DNA from: Veillonella sp. VA139
GTDB taxonomy: Bacteria; Bacillota; Negativicutes; Veillonellales; Veillonellaceae
Assembly (NCBI RefSeq): GCF_003992005.1
Contig: NZ_RQVL01000002.1
Coordinates: 114,308 to 178,307, forward strand
Direction: 5' to 3'
Length of the DNA: 64,000 bases
The position numbers and the translations under genes are program-made. Of this stretch, positions 27,563 to 36,670 are shown piece after piece; position 1 is the first letter of the stretch, and each line of letters starts with the position of its first letter. The notes beneath the pieces are model-generated. The model was given only the letters and a program-made list of their open reading frames with translations. It did not search any database and was not told where the DNA came from.

Positions 27563-28321
27563 ATGGCACAAGTACATATCGTGGGCGCTGGCCCTGGCGA
27601 TCCAGAATTAATTACCCGTAAGGGATATCGATTGGTACAAGAAGCAGATGTAGTAATCTACGCTGGTTCCTTGGTTAATCCAGAGATTTTAGAAGCTTGT
27701 AAAGAAGGCTGTGAAATACATAATTCTGCATCTATGAGCTTAGATGATGTATTAGCAGTGACAAAAGCTCGTGTGGCAGAAGGTAAAACAGTGGTGCGTT
27801 TACATACAGGTGACCCTGCTATCTACGGAGCCATTCAAGAACAAATGGATGCGTTAAAAGAAATGGGCATTACCTATGATGTAACACCTGGGGTAAGCTC
27901 TTTCTTGGCAACAGCAGCTGCATTACAACAAGAGTATACATTGCCAAATGTAACCCAAACTGTCATCATCACTCGCATGGAAGGCAGAACGCCTATGCCA
28001 GAAAAAGAAAAATTACCTATGTTGGCTAGCCATGGTGCGACAATGTGTATTTTCTTGTCTGTCCAAATGATTGATAAAGTGGCGGCAGAGTTAATTGAAG
28101 GTGGCTATGATAAAACAACACCTGTGGCTATCGTTGTGAAAGCATCTTGGCCAGACCAACGCATCATTCGTGGTACACTAGAAACCATTGCTGATGTGGT
28201 GGCAGAAGAAGGTGTTATCCGCCAAGCTATGATCGTAGTAAGCCGTGTATTAGATACAGATTATGAATTATCTAAACTCTATGACAAAGGCTTTGCTCAT
28301 ATGTATCGAGATGCGAAGTAA
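27563..28321 (+). CDS. cbiF: Cobalt-precorrin-4 C11-methyltransferase
   Basis: A 252-residue tetrapyrrole methylase: VHIVGAGPGDPELITRKG at the N-terminus, VIYAGSLVNPEIL, and LHTGDPAIYGAIQEQ in the SAM pocket. These, with TPGVSSFLATAAAL, identify CbiF/CobM. It methylates C11 before ring contraction is completed. One base separates it from cbiT. Confidence 0.96.
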   Translation: MAQVHIVGAGPGDPELITRKGYRLVQEADVVIYAGSLVNPEILEACKEGCEIHNSASMSLDDVLAVTKARVAEGKTVVRLHTGDPAIYGAIQEQMDALKEMGITYDVTPGVSSFLATAAALQQEYTLPNVTQTVIITRMEGRTPMPEKEKLPMLASHGATMCIFLSVQMIDKVAAELIEGGYDKTTPVAIVVKASWPDQRIIRGTLETIADVVAEEGVIRQAMIVVSRVLDTDYELSKLYDKGFAHMYRDAK

Positions 28322-29421
28322 TGAAGATTGCTATCGTATCTGTTACAAAACGAGGAGCTGCCTTAGGGCAATTAGTGCGTAGCGCTTATACACAAGAGCA
28401 TGTGGTAGATTGCTATGAAAAGGAAGACCGTGAAAGTGGCGAAACAGCCATATCCTTTTCTTCTTTGAAACCACATATTGAAAACTTGTGGAAAGACTAT
28501 GACCGTATCTTATTTATTATGGCTACAGGCATTGTAGTGCGTATGATTGCACCTTTCATCAAGCATAAATCGGAAGATCCAGCTATTTTAGTGATGGATG
28601 AAGGGGGTCACTTTGTGATTAGCCTATTATCTGGTCATTTAGGCGGCGCTAATGAATGGACTAGCGAGGTAGCAATGATTACGGGTGCAACTCCGGTGAT
28701 TACGACAGCTACAGATGTAAATCAATTGCCCGCACCAGATGTATTGGCTCGCAAGATAGGCGCCAAGGTAGAAGACTTCTCCATGCTTATTAAGGTAAAT
28801 GCGGCTATCGTCAATGGAGAAACTGTCAAATATTATTTAGATCGTACCTTGGCAGATGACTTTGAAAGGGCTGTACAAGCACATCAAGTGGACTATGTTC
28901 TCTTTCATCCGGAGGAACCATTCCCATGGGGCCTGGAGCCAAAGGTTGTGATTACAGATAGAACGATTGATTGTATAGGTGTCACACTGGTGTTACGGCC
29001 ACCGACGATGACGGTGGGCATTGGATGCCGCCGTGATACACCGAAAGAATTGATACTTTCAGCCGTATCAGAATCATTGCAAAATGTAAAACGGTCCCCA
29101 TTAAGTGTTAAGGGAGCCGCCTCAGTCATCGTGAAAGCGGATGAAGTAGGTTTATTGGAAGCCATGGAAGAGCTCAAATGGCCTATCCAATTTTATACAC
29201 AAGAAGAAATGGCCCCTTGTATTGAAGAGGCACAAATTATTGAATCAAATTTTGTTAAACAAACCATAGGAGTAGGAAACGTATGCGAAACGACAGCACT
29301 ATTACTAGCGCAGGGGCAGGAGCTACTGCAGCACAAAACCATATTTCCGAGAACAACCGTAGCCATTGCACGGGTACGTTACAAGTTATCGGAATCGGAC
29401 CTGGTAACTCAGAATTTATGA
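28321..29421 (+). CDS. cbiG: Cobalt-precorrin-5A hydrolase
   Basis: CbiG opens the delta-lactone and releases acetaldehyde in the anaerobic pathway. The 366-residue protein contains ILFIMATGIVVRMIAPFI and LLSGHLGGANEW in the N-terminal half and the VGIGCRRDTP start of the C-terminal CbiG domain, ending after a VGNVCETTALLLAQG segment. The ATG overlaps the cbiF stop by one base. Its last 139 bases also encode the beginning of cbiH. Confidence 0.95.
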   Translation: MKIAIVSVTKRGAALGQLVRSAYTQEHVVDCYEKEDRESGETAISFSSLKPHIENLWKDYDRILFIMATGIVVRMIAPFIKHKSEDPAILVMDEGGHFVISLLSGHLGGANEWTSEVAMITGATPVITTATDVNQLPAPDVLARKIGAKVEDFSMLIKVNAAIVNGETVKYYLDRTLADDFERAVQAHQVDYVLFHPEEPFPWGLEPKVVITDRTIDCIGVTLVLRPPTMTVGIGCRRDTPKELILSAVSESLQNVKRSPLSVKGAASVIVKADEVGLLEAMEELKWPIQFYTQEEMAPCIEEAQIIESNFVKQTIGVGNVCETTALLLAQGQELLQHKTIFPRTTVAIARVRYKLSESDLVTQNL

Positions 29422-30107
29422 CACCAGAAGCACGGGAAGCGATTTTACAAGCAGACCGTGTGGTAGGTTACATTACGTATTTAGACTTGATTAAAGACCT
29501 TGTAGCAGACAAAGTCACTGTAGGTACAGGCATGATGCAAGAAGTAGATCGTTGCCAACAAGCAGTGGATTTAGCTGTAGAAGGTTATAAAGTGGTGGTG
29601 GTATCCAGTGGTGACCCTGGTGTATACGGTATGGCTGGCCTTGTCATCGAATTGGCTAACAAAGTGGCAGAGGAAAAACGTCCTCCTGTACATATCGTTC
29701 CAGGTTTAAGCGCTGTGAACATGGCAGCAGCTGTGTTGGGTGCTCCATTGATGCATGACTTTGCGGTTATTAGTTTGAGCGATTTGATGACACCATGGGA
29801 CTTAATCAAAAAACGTGCAGCTCTATGTGCAGAAGGTGATATGGTTATCGCTTTATATAACCCACGCAGTAAAAAACGTATCACTCATTTAGATGAAGTA
29901 CGTGAACTTGTATTACAACATCGCGATCCTAAAACACCTGTAGGTATTGTCCAAAAAGCAGGCCGTGCAGGTCAACATATCATCATTTCTGATTTAGAAC
30001 ATTTCCACAAAGAAGAAATTGATATGCAAACATTAGTTATCATTGGTAACAGCCAAACCTATGTGGAAAATGGTAAAATCATTACACCACGAGGATATAA
30101 ACTGTGA
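29283..30107 (+). CDS. cbiH: Cobalt-precorrin-3B C17-methyltransferase
   Basis: CbiH methylates C17 and drives ring contraction. The 274-residue protein has the methylase core from residue ~34 (LQVIGIGPGNSEFMTPEA), then VVVSSGDPGVYGMAGLV and VPGLSAVNMAAAVLGAP. ATG 29283, preceded by AGGAGTAGG, is the only in-frame start (ATG, GTG or TTG) before the GIGPG motif, so about 33 extra N-terminal residues are encoded inside the 3' end of cbiG in another frame. It overlaps cobK by 4 bases. Confidence 0.93.
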   Translation: MRNDSTITSAGAGATAAQNHISENNRSHCTGTLQVIGIGPGNSEFMTPEAREAILQADRVVGYITYLDLIKDLVADKVTVGTGMMQEVDRCQQAVDLAVEGYKVVVVSSGDPGVYGMAGLVIELANKVAEEKRPPVHIVPGLSAVNMAAAVLGAPLMHDFAVISLSDLMTPWDLIKKRAALCAEGDMVIALYNPRSKKRITHLDEVRELVLQHRDPKTPVGIVQKAGRAGQHIIISDLEHFHKEEIDMQTLVIIGNSQTYVENGKIITPRGYKL

Positions 30108-30880
30108 TCTGGGTCATAGCGGGTACGCTAGATGGCCGTAACTTAGCGGTAGCCGTGCAAGAGCATACAGGATTACCTGTATTGGTGTCTGTAGTGAGCC
30201 AATATGGGGCACAATTAGCATCTCACCCAGGTATTGAAGTCCATGAAGGCCGTTTGAATTTAAAGGAGATGAAAGCTCTCATTCAAAATAAAGGCATTAC
30301 GATGCTTATTGATGCCAGCCATCCTTATGCGGCGATAGTAACAGCCACAGCTCGTGAGGCAGCAGCAGATATGGAGATTCCTTTCATTCGTTTTGAACGG
30401 AAAGAAGTACCATTGCCAGAATATGACAAACTTCATCATGTCAGCAATGAAGAAGAGGCGGCTACTTTAGCAGGCCAACTAGGTACGAAAGTGTATCTTA
30501 CAACAGGTAGTAAGACTATGCATGTTTTTGCAAAATCTGATGCCTTACAAGATAAAGAAGTATGGACCCGTGTATTACCGACGGCGGAAGTACTACAGAT
30601 GATGGAAGATTTAGGCGTATCTCCTAAATATACAATAGCTATGCAAGGACCATTTTCTTATGAAATGAATAAGGTGATGTTCCAAGATACAAAAGCAGAG
30701 GTAGTTGTGATGAAAAACTCTGGCCTTGTGGGAGGTTCAGATACAAAGCTACAAGCTGCTATCGATTTAAACGTACATGTTATTGTCATCGATCGCCCAA
30801 CGCCGGCGAAAGGGGCAGTGACAATTTCAACAGTAGAAGAATTTAAAACTCTATGGGAGGATTACGATGGATTACATTAA
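30104..30880 (+). CDS. cobK: Precorrin-6A / cobalt-precorrin-6A reductase
   Basis: NADPH-dependent reductase of the corrin ring (CbiJ/CobK). The 258-residue protein opens with WVIAGTLDGRNLA, has IDASHPYAAIVTATAREAA (about residues 68-86) and QGPFSYEMN (about 184-192), all CobK hallmarks. The start is GTG 30104, overlapping the cbiH stop by 4 bases. Confidence 0.94.
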   Translation: MIWVIAGTLDGRNLAVAVQEHTGLPVLVSVVSQYGAQLASHPGIEVHEGRLNLKEMKALIQNKGITMLIDASHPYAAIVTATAREAAADMEIPFIRFERKEVPLPEYDKLHHVSNEEEAATLAGQLGTKVYLTTGSKTMHVFAKSDALQDKEVWTRVLPTAEVLQMMEDLGVSPKYTIAMQGPFSYEMNKVMFQDTKAEVVVMKNSGLVGGSDTKLQAAIDLNVHVIVIDRPTPAKGAVTISTVEEFKTLWEDYDGLH

Positions 30881-31532
30881 AAACCCGAAAGCAATTGAAG
30901 ATAAAAGTATGGAAATTATTTACCCATATGTGAAAGACATGGGATTTACTGACGATGAAATTCGTGTGGTATCTCGTACTATCCATGCGTCTGGTGACGT
31001 AGAATATGCGAAATTATTCCGTACTAGTGAAGGTGCTGTAGCAGCAGGTATTGCAGCTGTTAACAATGGCGCTCATGTTTATACTGATGTGGAAATGGTG
31101 CGTACAGGTATTTCTAAACCAGCATTGAAGCTTCACAACAGTGAAGCACATTGCTTAATTCGTGATGAAAAAGTAGCGGAAATGGCAAAAGAATTAGGCG
31201 TAACACGCTCTATTGCTGCGATGCGTACATTTGGTAAACAATTAGAAGGACAAATTGTGGCAATCGGTAATGCACCAACTGCTTTATATGAAGTATTGCG
31301 CCTTGCTTTAGAAGAAGGGATTCGTCCTGCTTTAATCATTGGTATTCCAGTAGGCTTCGTAGGTGCTGCAGAATCTAAAGATTATTTGGCAGAAGTATCT
31401 CCAGTTCCGTATATTACAATTCAAGGTAACAAAGGTGGTAGTTCCATTGCGGCATCCGTTGTTAACGCATTGTTCTACACAGATGTAAAACGTAACGACA
31501 TGTTATTTGTAGAAGGAAAAGAAAAGAAATAA
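30867..31532 (+). CDS. cbiC: Cobalt-precorrin-8 methylmutase
   Basis: CbiC moves the methyl group from C11 to C12, giving cobyrinic acid. The 221-residue protein has IHASGDVEYAKLFR (around residues 38-51, with the catalytic His) and IIGIPVGFVGAAESK in the C-terminal half. It overlaps cobK by 14 bases and the permease start by one base. It ends the ring-making part of the operon. Confidence 0.96.
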   Translation: MDYIKNPKAIEDKSMEIIYPYVKDMGFTDDEIRVVSRTIHASGDVEYAKLFRTSEGAVAAGIAAVNNGAHVYTDVEMVRTGISKPALKLHNSEAHCLIRDEKVAEMAKELGVTRSIAAMRTFGKQLEGQIVAIGNAPTALYEVLRLALEEGIRPALIIGIPVGFVGAAESKDYLAEVSPVPYITIQGNKGGSSIAASVVNALFYTDVKRNDMLFVEGKEKK

Positions 31533-32530
31533 TGAATAGAACGAGTCAAACACGCAATGCATGGCGTATGTTTCTCGTTCTAGTGTTTGGGGCAGCAGCG
31601 ATTGCTGCCCTTATCTTGTCATTGGTATTTGGGTCCGCCCAGACTACATTGGCTCAAATTTGGCACACATTGTGGTCTCCCACTTTATCTGATACGAACT
31701 CACTAGTCATATGGAACATTCGCTTTCCGAGAAATATAGTAGCCGCCCTAGTAGGGTCCAATCTAGCGGTAGCAGGTGCTATTTTACAAGCAGTTATGAA
31801 AAATCCATTAGCAGATCCGCAAATCGTAGGTGTTTCCTCAGGTGCAGGATTAGCTGGTGTCATAGTATTGATTTTATTTCCTTACCTAGAATATGCAGTG
31901 CCATTCATCGCCTTTATTGGCGCTTTGACGGCAGCCATACTTGTGTATGCCTTAGCTTGGAAACAGGGCATACGACCAAGCCGTATTATCTTGGCAGGTG
32001 TGGCGGTAGCTGCATTTCTAGGGTCCATGATATCTGCCTTGCTTGTATTTTATGGGGATCGCGTACAAGGGGCATTATTATGGATGGTTGGCGGTCTTGC
32101 CGCTCGTAGTTGGCCACAAGTATATGTCTTAATTCCGTATACCATAGGGGGCTTAGTATTTGCCTTCTTAGGGGCAAAACGATTGACCATACTTAGCTTA
32201 GGCGATGAAACAGCTCGTAGTTTAGGCTTAGCTGTAGAGAAAACAAGGTTTATGATGACAGCCGTGGCAGCATTACTAGCAGCCAGTGCCGTGTCAGTAG
32301 CAGGATTGATTGGTTTCGTAGGGCTGATCATTCCTCACATTGCGCGCATGATGCTAGGCACAGATTATCGATTCCTGTTACCGGGATCTGCCTTTTTAGG
32401 AGCTTTTGTCCTTGTCATCAGCGACACAGTGGGACGTACATTATTTAGCCCTATTGAGATTCCAGTAGGCATCATTATGGCCTTCTTCGGAGCTCCATTC
32501 TTCTTATATTTATTGAGGAGGGATGACTAA
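31532..32530 (+). CDS. FecCD/BtuC-type ABC transporter permease
   Basis: A 332-residue polytopic membrane protein with about ten hydrophobic segments. RNIVAALVGSNLAVAGAILQ and NPLADPQIVGVSSGAGLAG are typical of the BtuC/FecCD family that imports cobalamin, haem or siderophores. Its location directly after cbiC (one-base overlap) suggests cobalamin, cobinamide or a related corrinoid, but substrate cannot be told from sequence. It overlaps the ATPase gene by one base. Confidence 0.92.
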   Translation: MNRTSQTRNAWRMFLVLVFGAAAIAALILSLVFGSAQTTLAQIWHTLWSPTLSDTNSLVIWNIRFPRNIVAALVGSNLAVAGAILQAVMKNPLADPQIVGVSSGAGLAGVIVLILFPYLEYAVPFIAFIGALTAAILVYALAWKQGIRPSRIILAGVAVAAFLGSMISALLVFYGDRVQGALLWMVGGLAARSWPQVYVLIPYTIGGLVFAFLGAKRLTILSLGDETARSLGLAVEKTRFMMTAVAALLAASAVSVAGLIGFVGLIIPHIARMMLGTDYRFLLPGSAFLGAFVLVISDTVGRTLFSPIEIPVGIIMAFFGAPFFLYLLRRDD

Positions 32531-33303
32531 TGAAACCAGTAATTTCTGTGAAAGATTGTCGTGTCTCCTTTGGTGAAAAAAAAGTTTTAAAGGGTATCGA
32601 TTGGACCGTCTATGAAGGTGAAATCGCTACCTTGATTGGACCTAACGGTTGTGGTAAAAGTACTTTATTACATGCCATTACTAGTGCTATTAAAAGCACT
32701 GGAACCATCAAAATTGCTGGGAAAGAAGCAGAGAAGTATTCGAATAAAGAATTAGCTAGATATATGGCATTCTTACCACAAGTACCATCTATCCCAAAAG
32801 ATATGTTAGTAGAAGAACTCGTCAACTGTGGTCGATTCCCTTATCAATCTTGGTGGAAGCAACAAGGATCTCATGATAAAGAAGTGGTAGATGCTGCCTT
32901 AGAGGCAACACAAGTAAGTCATTTGCGGAATCAGCTAGTATCTTCCTTATCCGGTGGGGAACGGCAACGTGTATGGATTGCCATGGCATTAGCTCAAGAA
33001 CCAAAAGTATTAATCTTGGATGAGCCAACTACATATTTAGACATTAATCATCAGTTGGAGATTATGGAGTTACTGCAGGGCTTAAATTGCCGTGATGGGT
33101 TAACAGTTGTCATGGTTCTTCATGAATTGAACCAAGCCGCACAATATTCCCATCGGGTCGGTGTACTCTATCAAGGACAGATCTTGGCCGATGGATCACC
33201 AAAAGATGTGATGACAGAAGAATTACTAGAAAAAGTATTTGCTGTTAGAACAGATGTAGAACAAGGGGAGTTCCCTTATATACGGATACAAGGACTGTTG
33301 TAG
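32530..33303 (+). CDS. ABC transporter ATPase (BtuD/FecE type)
   Basis: A 257-residue ATPase. Walker A is GPNGCGKST at residues 37-45, the Q-loop is in AFLPQVPSIP, the signature is LSGGERQRVWIA, and Walker B is VLILDEPTTYLD. The FecE/BtuD style matches the permease. A terminator follows at 33344. A candidate binding lipoprotein lies 1.3 kb downstream on the opposite strand. Confidence 0.94.
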   Translation: MKPVISVKDCRVSFGEKKVLKGIDWTVYEGEIATLIGPNGCGKSTLLHAITSAIKSTGTIKIAGKEAEKYSNKELARYMAFLPQVPSIPKDMLVEELVNCGRFPYQSWWKQQGSHDKEVVDAALEATQVSHLRNQLVSSLSGGERQRVWIAMALAQEPKVLILDEPTTYLDINHQLEIMELLQGLNCRDGLTVVMVLHELNQAAQYSHRVGVLYQGQILADGSPKDVMTEELLEKVFAVRTDVEQGEFPYIRIQGLL

Positions 33304-33343
33304 TACTTGAGCAAAACTTAACAAGGGAGCTATCATCTTGTGT

Positions 33344-33381
33344 ATCGGCATAGTCATAACCATTGGCTATGCCGATTTTTT
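33344..33381 (+). terminator. Terminator of the cobalamin/ABC operon
   Basis: ATCGGCATAG (33344-33353) pairs with CTATGCCGAT (33367-33376), followed by a T-run. Confidence 0.85.
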
Positions 33382-33452
33382 GTGATTTGGGAGATGTACT
33401 GATGGTGTTAGTATATAAATCAATAATTGTATGATACAATAACGGTATATTA

Positions 33453-33678
33453 ATGAGTAAAATTGACGAATTCCCCACAGAAATGGGCAACGACTACAAA
33501 TGCCAAAGGCTTATTTGTAAAAGTTGGTAGAGCTGGTGGTACGTTCGCACATAAAGATATTGCTTTTAAATTCACTTCTTGGATCTATTTTGAAGAAATA
33601 ATTTTCAAAAGCAAGATGTTTGATATGGATGTGGATACTACTTTTAAAATACGTGGTGAAAGATTAGGAATAGGGTAG
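33453..33678 (+). pseudogene. KilA-N domain remnant
   Basis: Frame +1 from 33463 reads TNAKGLFVKVGRAGGTFAH and KDIAFKFTSWI, the core of a KilA-N DNA-binding domain as found in phage antirepressors. The start is missing; an ATG at 33453 is in another frame and stops within 25 codons, so a frameshift or deletion is likely. The domain also breaks off after the SWI motif. No good ribosome site is present. It is best read as a decayed fragment of a phage or mobile-element gene inserted after the ABC operon. Confidence 0.7.
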
Positions 33679-33704
33679 AACGATAAATTTTTAAAGGAGT
33701 ATAT

Positions 33705-34418
33705 ATGAATACAACAAAAGAATGGATTGAAAAATATGAAACAGTAAAACATTTATTAGTTGCCCCTATGAACTATGCAGAAGTTTTTGAAAAAAATGAA
33801 ATTCATGGAAAAAAATTATTTGTTTTAGAAATGGGAGAAATCATATTTCCTACGGGAGAGCTTTTGGTAAGAGATCCTTTGGTTTGGCTGAGTAGAGCAG
33901 AAAAACCTTACTTAACCAAAGTACCAAGAGGAAAGTATAGCATTGAAACTTTGGTAGCAGAAATCGAAGAAGAACACTATCGTTATATACTTACAAGAGT
34001 AAAATTTAATGAAAATAAGCCTGTGATTTATTACGAAGCTTTAAAAGGTGATGAAAACCTAGAAGGTGTAGATAATGAAAGTATTTTTGGATTTATGGTT
34101 GATGCAGGATTGGCAACTATAGTTGATGTAGAAACAAGAGATAAATATTGTGATTTTGTAGAGAAGTGGTATAAAGAAAATACTGAAAAAAATATTTATA
34201 ATGATTTTTTTGCAAAGGAATTTAAAGAAAATGCCATGAAATATCCAAAATTTCAAAGAGAAGATGGAGATTGGATAAACTTTAAAATTCCTAATACAGA
34301 TTTATCAATTCCTATGATTCAGTCTGGTTTTGGAGATGGACAGTATCCTGTATATTTTGGGTATGATGAAAAGGGAAATCTTTGTGATATTGTTTTAGAG
34401 TATATACCGATAAATTAA
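33705..34418 (+). CDS. DUF4241 protein
   Basis: A 237-residue protein of the DUF4241 family: the N-terminal MGEIIFPTGELLVRDPL segment (about residues 46-62), the central VDAGLATIVD, and C-terminal SGFGDGQYPVYFGYDEKGN (about 205-223) are its recognisable parts. Function is not known; members occur near polymorphic-toxin and accessory loci and may act as immunity proteins (inference). It is more AT-rich than the cobalamin operon. AAAGGAG precedes the ATG. A bidirectional terminator follows. Confidence 0.8.
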   Translation: MNTTKEWIEKYETVKHLLVAPMNYAEVFEKNEIHGKKLFVLEMGEIIFPTGELLVRDPLVWLSRAEKPYLTKVPRGKYSIETLVAEIEEEHYRYILTRVKFNENKPVIYYEALKGDENLEGVDNESIFGFMVDAGLATIVDVETRDKYCDFVEKWYKENTEKNIYNDFFAKEFKENAMKYPKFQREDGDWINFKIPNTDLSIPMIQSGFGDGQYPVYFGYDEKGNLCDIVLEYIPIN

Positions 34419-34497
34419 TTTCAGTTTTACGAAAATATCGTACAACTAATATAGCTAATACTACCTCTCCAAACTTTTAAAGAACCAAAAAGATAAT

Positions 34498-34540
34498 AAA
34501 ATGACCACATCAGAGTAAACATACTCAGTGTGGTCATTTT
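34498..34540. terminator. Bidirectional terminator
   Basis: AAAATGACCACA (34498-34509) pairs perfectly with TGTGGTCATTTT (34529-34540), between the DUF4241 gene and the convergent binding-protein gene. Confidence 0.85.
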
Positions 34541-34568
34541 ATTACGTTAGAAAGGTTCCCTTAAAATA

Positions 34569-35519
34569 TTATTTATCTAATTGTACTTTCACACCATAGA
34601 TAATATTAACTAATTCAGCCATAGCTTCTGGTGTTTCTAGTCCAGGATTCAATAAGAACCATTGGGATGGTAAGAAGATGACTTTGTCATTTTTAACAGC
34701 TTGTAATTGATTCCAAGCTGGGTTGCTAGTCATTTCTTTGGCAAAGGTTGCATTGATTTCATCTTTTTTACCCATGGTAACGACAAGGATTATGTCCGGG
34801 TTATCTACTGTTAATGTTTCTAAGGAATAAGGCACTGTTTTAGAAGTCACATTATCTTTTAAATGTTGTTCTACTACATTGGTAATGCCTAATTCATGAA
34901 CCATAGATGCCGTGATTGCTAGTGGAGTTTCTGCTGTGACAGATTTACCTGTAGCACGTAATACGGCAACTTTAACAGGTTTATCTTTTGGAATCGCTGC
35001 TTTAACGGTATCGATTTTTTTATTGTAATCTTCGATGACAGATTTGGCCTTATCTTCTGTATGGAAAATATTGCCCAATAATGTTAATAGCGGAATATTA
35101 TCATTGATTCCATCGTAGTTAATCAAAATAGATGGAATGTTATTGCTATCTAATTGCCCTTTGAATTTTTCATGTTGGCTTGGCAAGCCTAATACTAAAT
35201 CAGGATGTAGACCCACTAATTGTTCCATATTAGGATTGGCTGTATGGCCTACGCTTGGTAATGATTCAATTTCACTAGGTAATTTTTCGTTACTTTCAAC
35301 ACGAGCGATGGCTTTGCCACCTACAGCATAGATCATTTTGGAAATAGAATTAGATAGGGCTACTACCTTGGATGGGTTAGTTGGAATTGTGTAGGACTGA
35401 TCTTGGTAGGATACAGTGCGAGTTGTTTCTGTTGAAGTAGTGGTTGTTTTGCCACAGCCTCCAAAAAGAAGGGCAGTGGATAGAAGGACAGCGCTACAAA
35501 TTTTCATATATGTGTTCAT
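34569..35519 (-). CDS. ABC transporter substrate-binding lipoprotein (BtuF/IsdE-like)
   Basis: A periplasmic binding lipoprotein: signal MKICSAVLLSTALLFGGC with the lipobox Cys, a Thr-rich linker, then the PeripBP_2 fold (KVVALSNSISKMIYAVGG, then PDLVLGLPSQHEKF). ATG 35519 is chosen; a TTG at 35534 is an alternative and the ribosome site is weak. This type binds cobalamin, haem or iron complexes. It is a good candidate partner for the FecCD permease and ATPase upstream, separated from them by the DUF4241 islet. The cbiK gene lies just behind it on the same strand. Confidence 0.88.
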   Translation of the reverse strand: MNTYMKICSAVLLSTALLFGGCGKTTTTSTETTRTVSYQDQSYTIPTNPSKVVALSNSISKMIYAVGGKAIARVESNEKLPSEIESLPSVGHTANPNMEQLVGLHPDLVLGLPSQHEKFKGQLDSNNIPSILINYDGINDNIPLLTLLGNIFHTEDKAKSVIEDYNKKIDTVKAAIPKDKPVKVAVLRATGKSVTAETPLAITASMVHELGITNVVEQHLKDNVTSKTVPYSLETLTVDNPDIILVVTMGKKDEINATFAKEMTSNPAWNQLQAVKNDKVIFLPSQWFLLNPGLETPEAMAELVNIIYGVKVQLDK

Positions 35520-35599
35520 GGTTTTTTCTTTCAAATAAGGGGATACGAATCGTATCCCCTATTGTTGTTAAATACTATAATATTGTAAACACAATGCGA

Positions 35600-36595
35600 T
35601 TATTTTACTAATGCATCGTATGCTTCGGAAGCACGTTCAGCAAAGATATCACGGATTTTTTGGTTTTCACCAGCACCATGGATATAAGTGTCTACTGTGA
35701 ATCCTTCTTTCATAAGAATGTTTTTATGTGAATCAGGTTCGTCACCAGCCATATCGTTGTTTGCATGGTCACCAGCAACCATCATTAATGGCATTAATGT
35801 TACGTGTTTGATTCCTTTTTCTTTCAATTGAGGGATCACTGTTTCAAGGTTTGGCCATCCTTCTACTGTGTAAAGGTATGTGTTTTGGAATCCCATGGAA
35901 TCGATACGATCTTGGATAACTGCATAGTAAGCGTTGGATGGATCTGGAGTACCATGAGCCATGATCAATACAGCAGAATCTTTTGTTTGGATCATAGGGA
36001 ATTGGGAAGAGTATGCTTTTAATGCTTGTTCAATATCATCGCGTTGTTCTTCTTGACCCATCCAGTACATTAAAGGTAAACCTAATGTCATTTTTTTGAA
36101 ATCTTGTTTATGATGGTTGAATACAGCGCCAGCATAGTTATATTCCATACCTGGAATCATGTTCAATGTTGTCAATGCAACACGAGTATAACCTTCAGCT
36201 TTCAATTGATCTAATGCTTCTTCTGGAGTAGGGTATGTAATACCTTCATGAGCTTTAATACGATCAATGATGATATGAGATGTGAAAGCAGTCACAACTT
36301 TTACATTTGGATGTTGTGCTTTGATTTCATTGATTGTTGCATCAATTGTTTTAGCACGAGTATCTTTGAAAGTAGTACCAAAGGACATAACTACGATAGC
36401 ATCTTTATTCATTGCGTCTTTCATCATTGGATTTTCGTATGTGCGAACACCAATGGAAGCTGCTTCTTGTAATGCTGGAGTTGCATCTTTTACTTCAGAA
36501 TTTAACATGTACGCTGCATCAGCAGATTGAGATACGCCGAAAGCTGCAGTTACTGCTAATGCTGCAATCATAGCGCTTTTAGAAAAGAATTTCAT
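35600..36595 (-). CDS. cbiK: Exported sirohydrochlorin cobaltochelatase (CbiK, periplasmic type)
   Basis: A 331-residue CbiK. The family inserts cobalt into sirohydrochlorin. Metal-binding residues are visible: His214 in IMAHGTPDP, Glu245 in VEGWPN and His277 in VAGDHANND. Unusually, residues 1-27 are a classic signal peptide (MKFFSKSAMIAALAVTAAFG..., cleavage near ADA-A), so the enzyme should be outside the cytoplasm. Desulfovibrio has a periplasmic CbiK that binds haem, a possible parallel. It lies upstream of the binding lipoprotein gene on the same strand and has a consensus promoter at 36671-36699. Confidence 0.92.
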   Translation of the reverse strand: MKFFSKSAMIAALAVTAAFGVSQSADAAYMLNSEVKDATPALQEAASIGVRTYENPMMKDAMNKDAIVVMSFGTTFKDTRAKTIDATINEIKAQHPNVKVVTAFTSHIIIDRIKAHEGITYPTPEEALDQLKAEGYTRVALTTLNMIPGMEYNYAGAVFNHHKQDFKKMTLGLPLMYWMGQEEQRDDIEQALKAYSSQFPMIQTKDSAVLIMAHGTPDPSNAYYAVIQDRIDSMGFQNTYLYTVEGWPNLETVIPQLKEKGIKHVTLMPLMMVAGDHANNDMAGDEPDSHKNILMKEGFTVDTYIHGAGENQKIRDIFAERASEAYDALVK

Positions 36596-36670
36596 AATAA
36601 TTCTCCTTACCTAAAACTAGAATATACCCAAAAGCATGAATTTTTATTTCTCTATTCATACTTATCTATA

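Noticed and set aside
31711..32109. 132-codon plus-strand ORF inside the permease gene
   Set aside because: Out-of-frame reading of the conserved FecCD permease gene, with unlikely composition.
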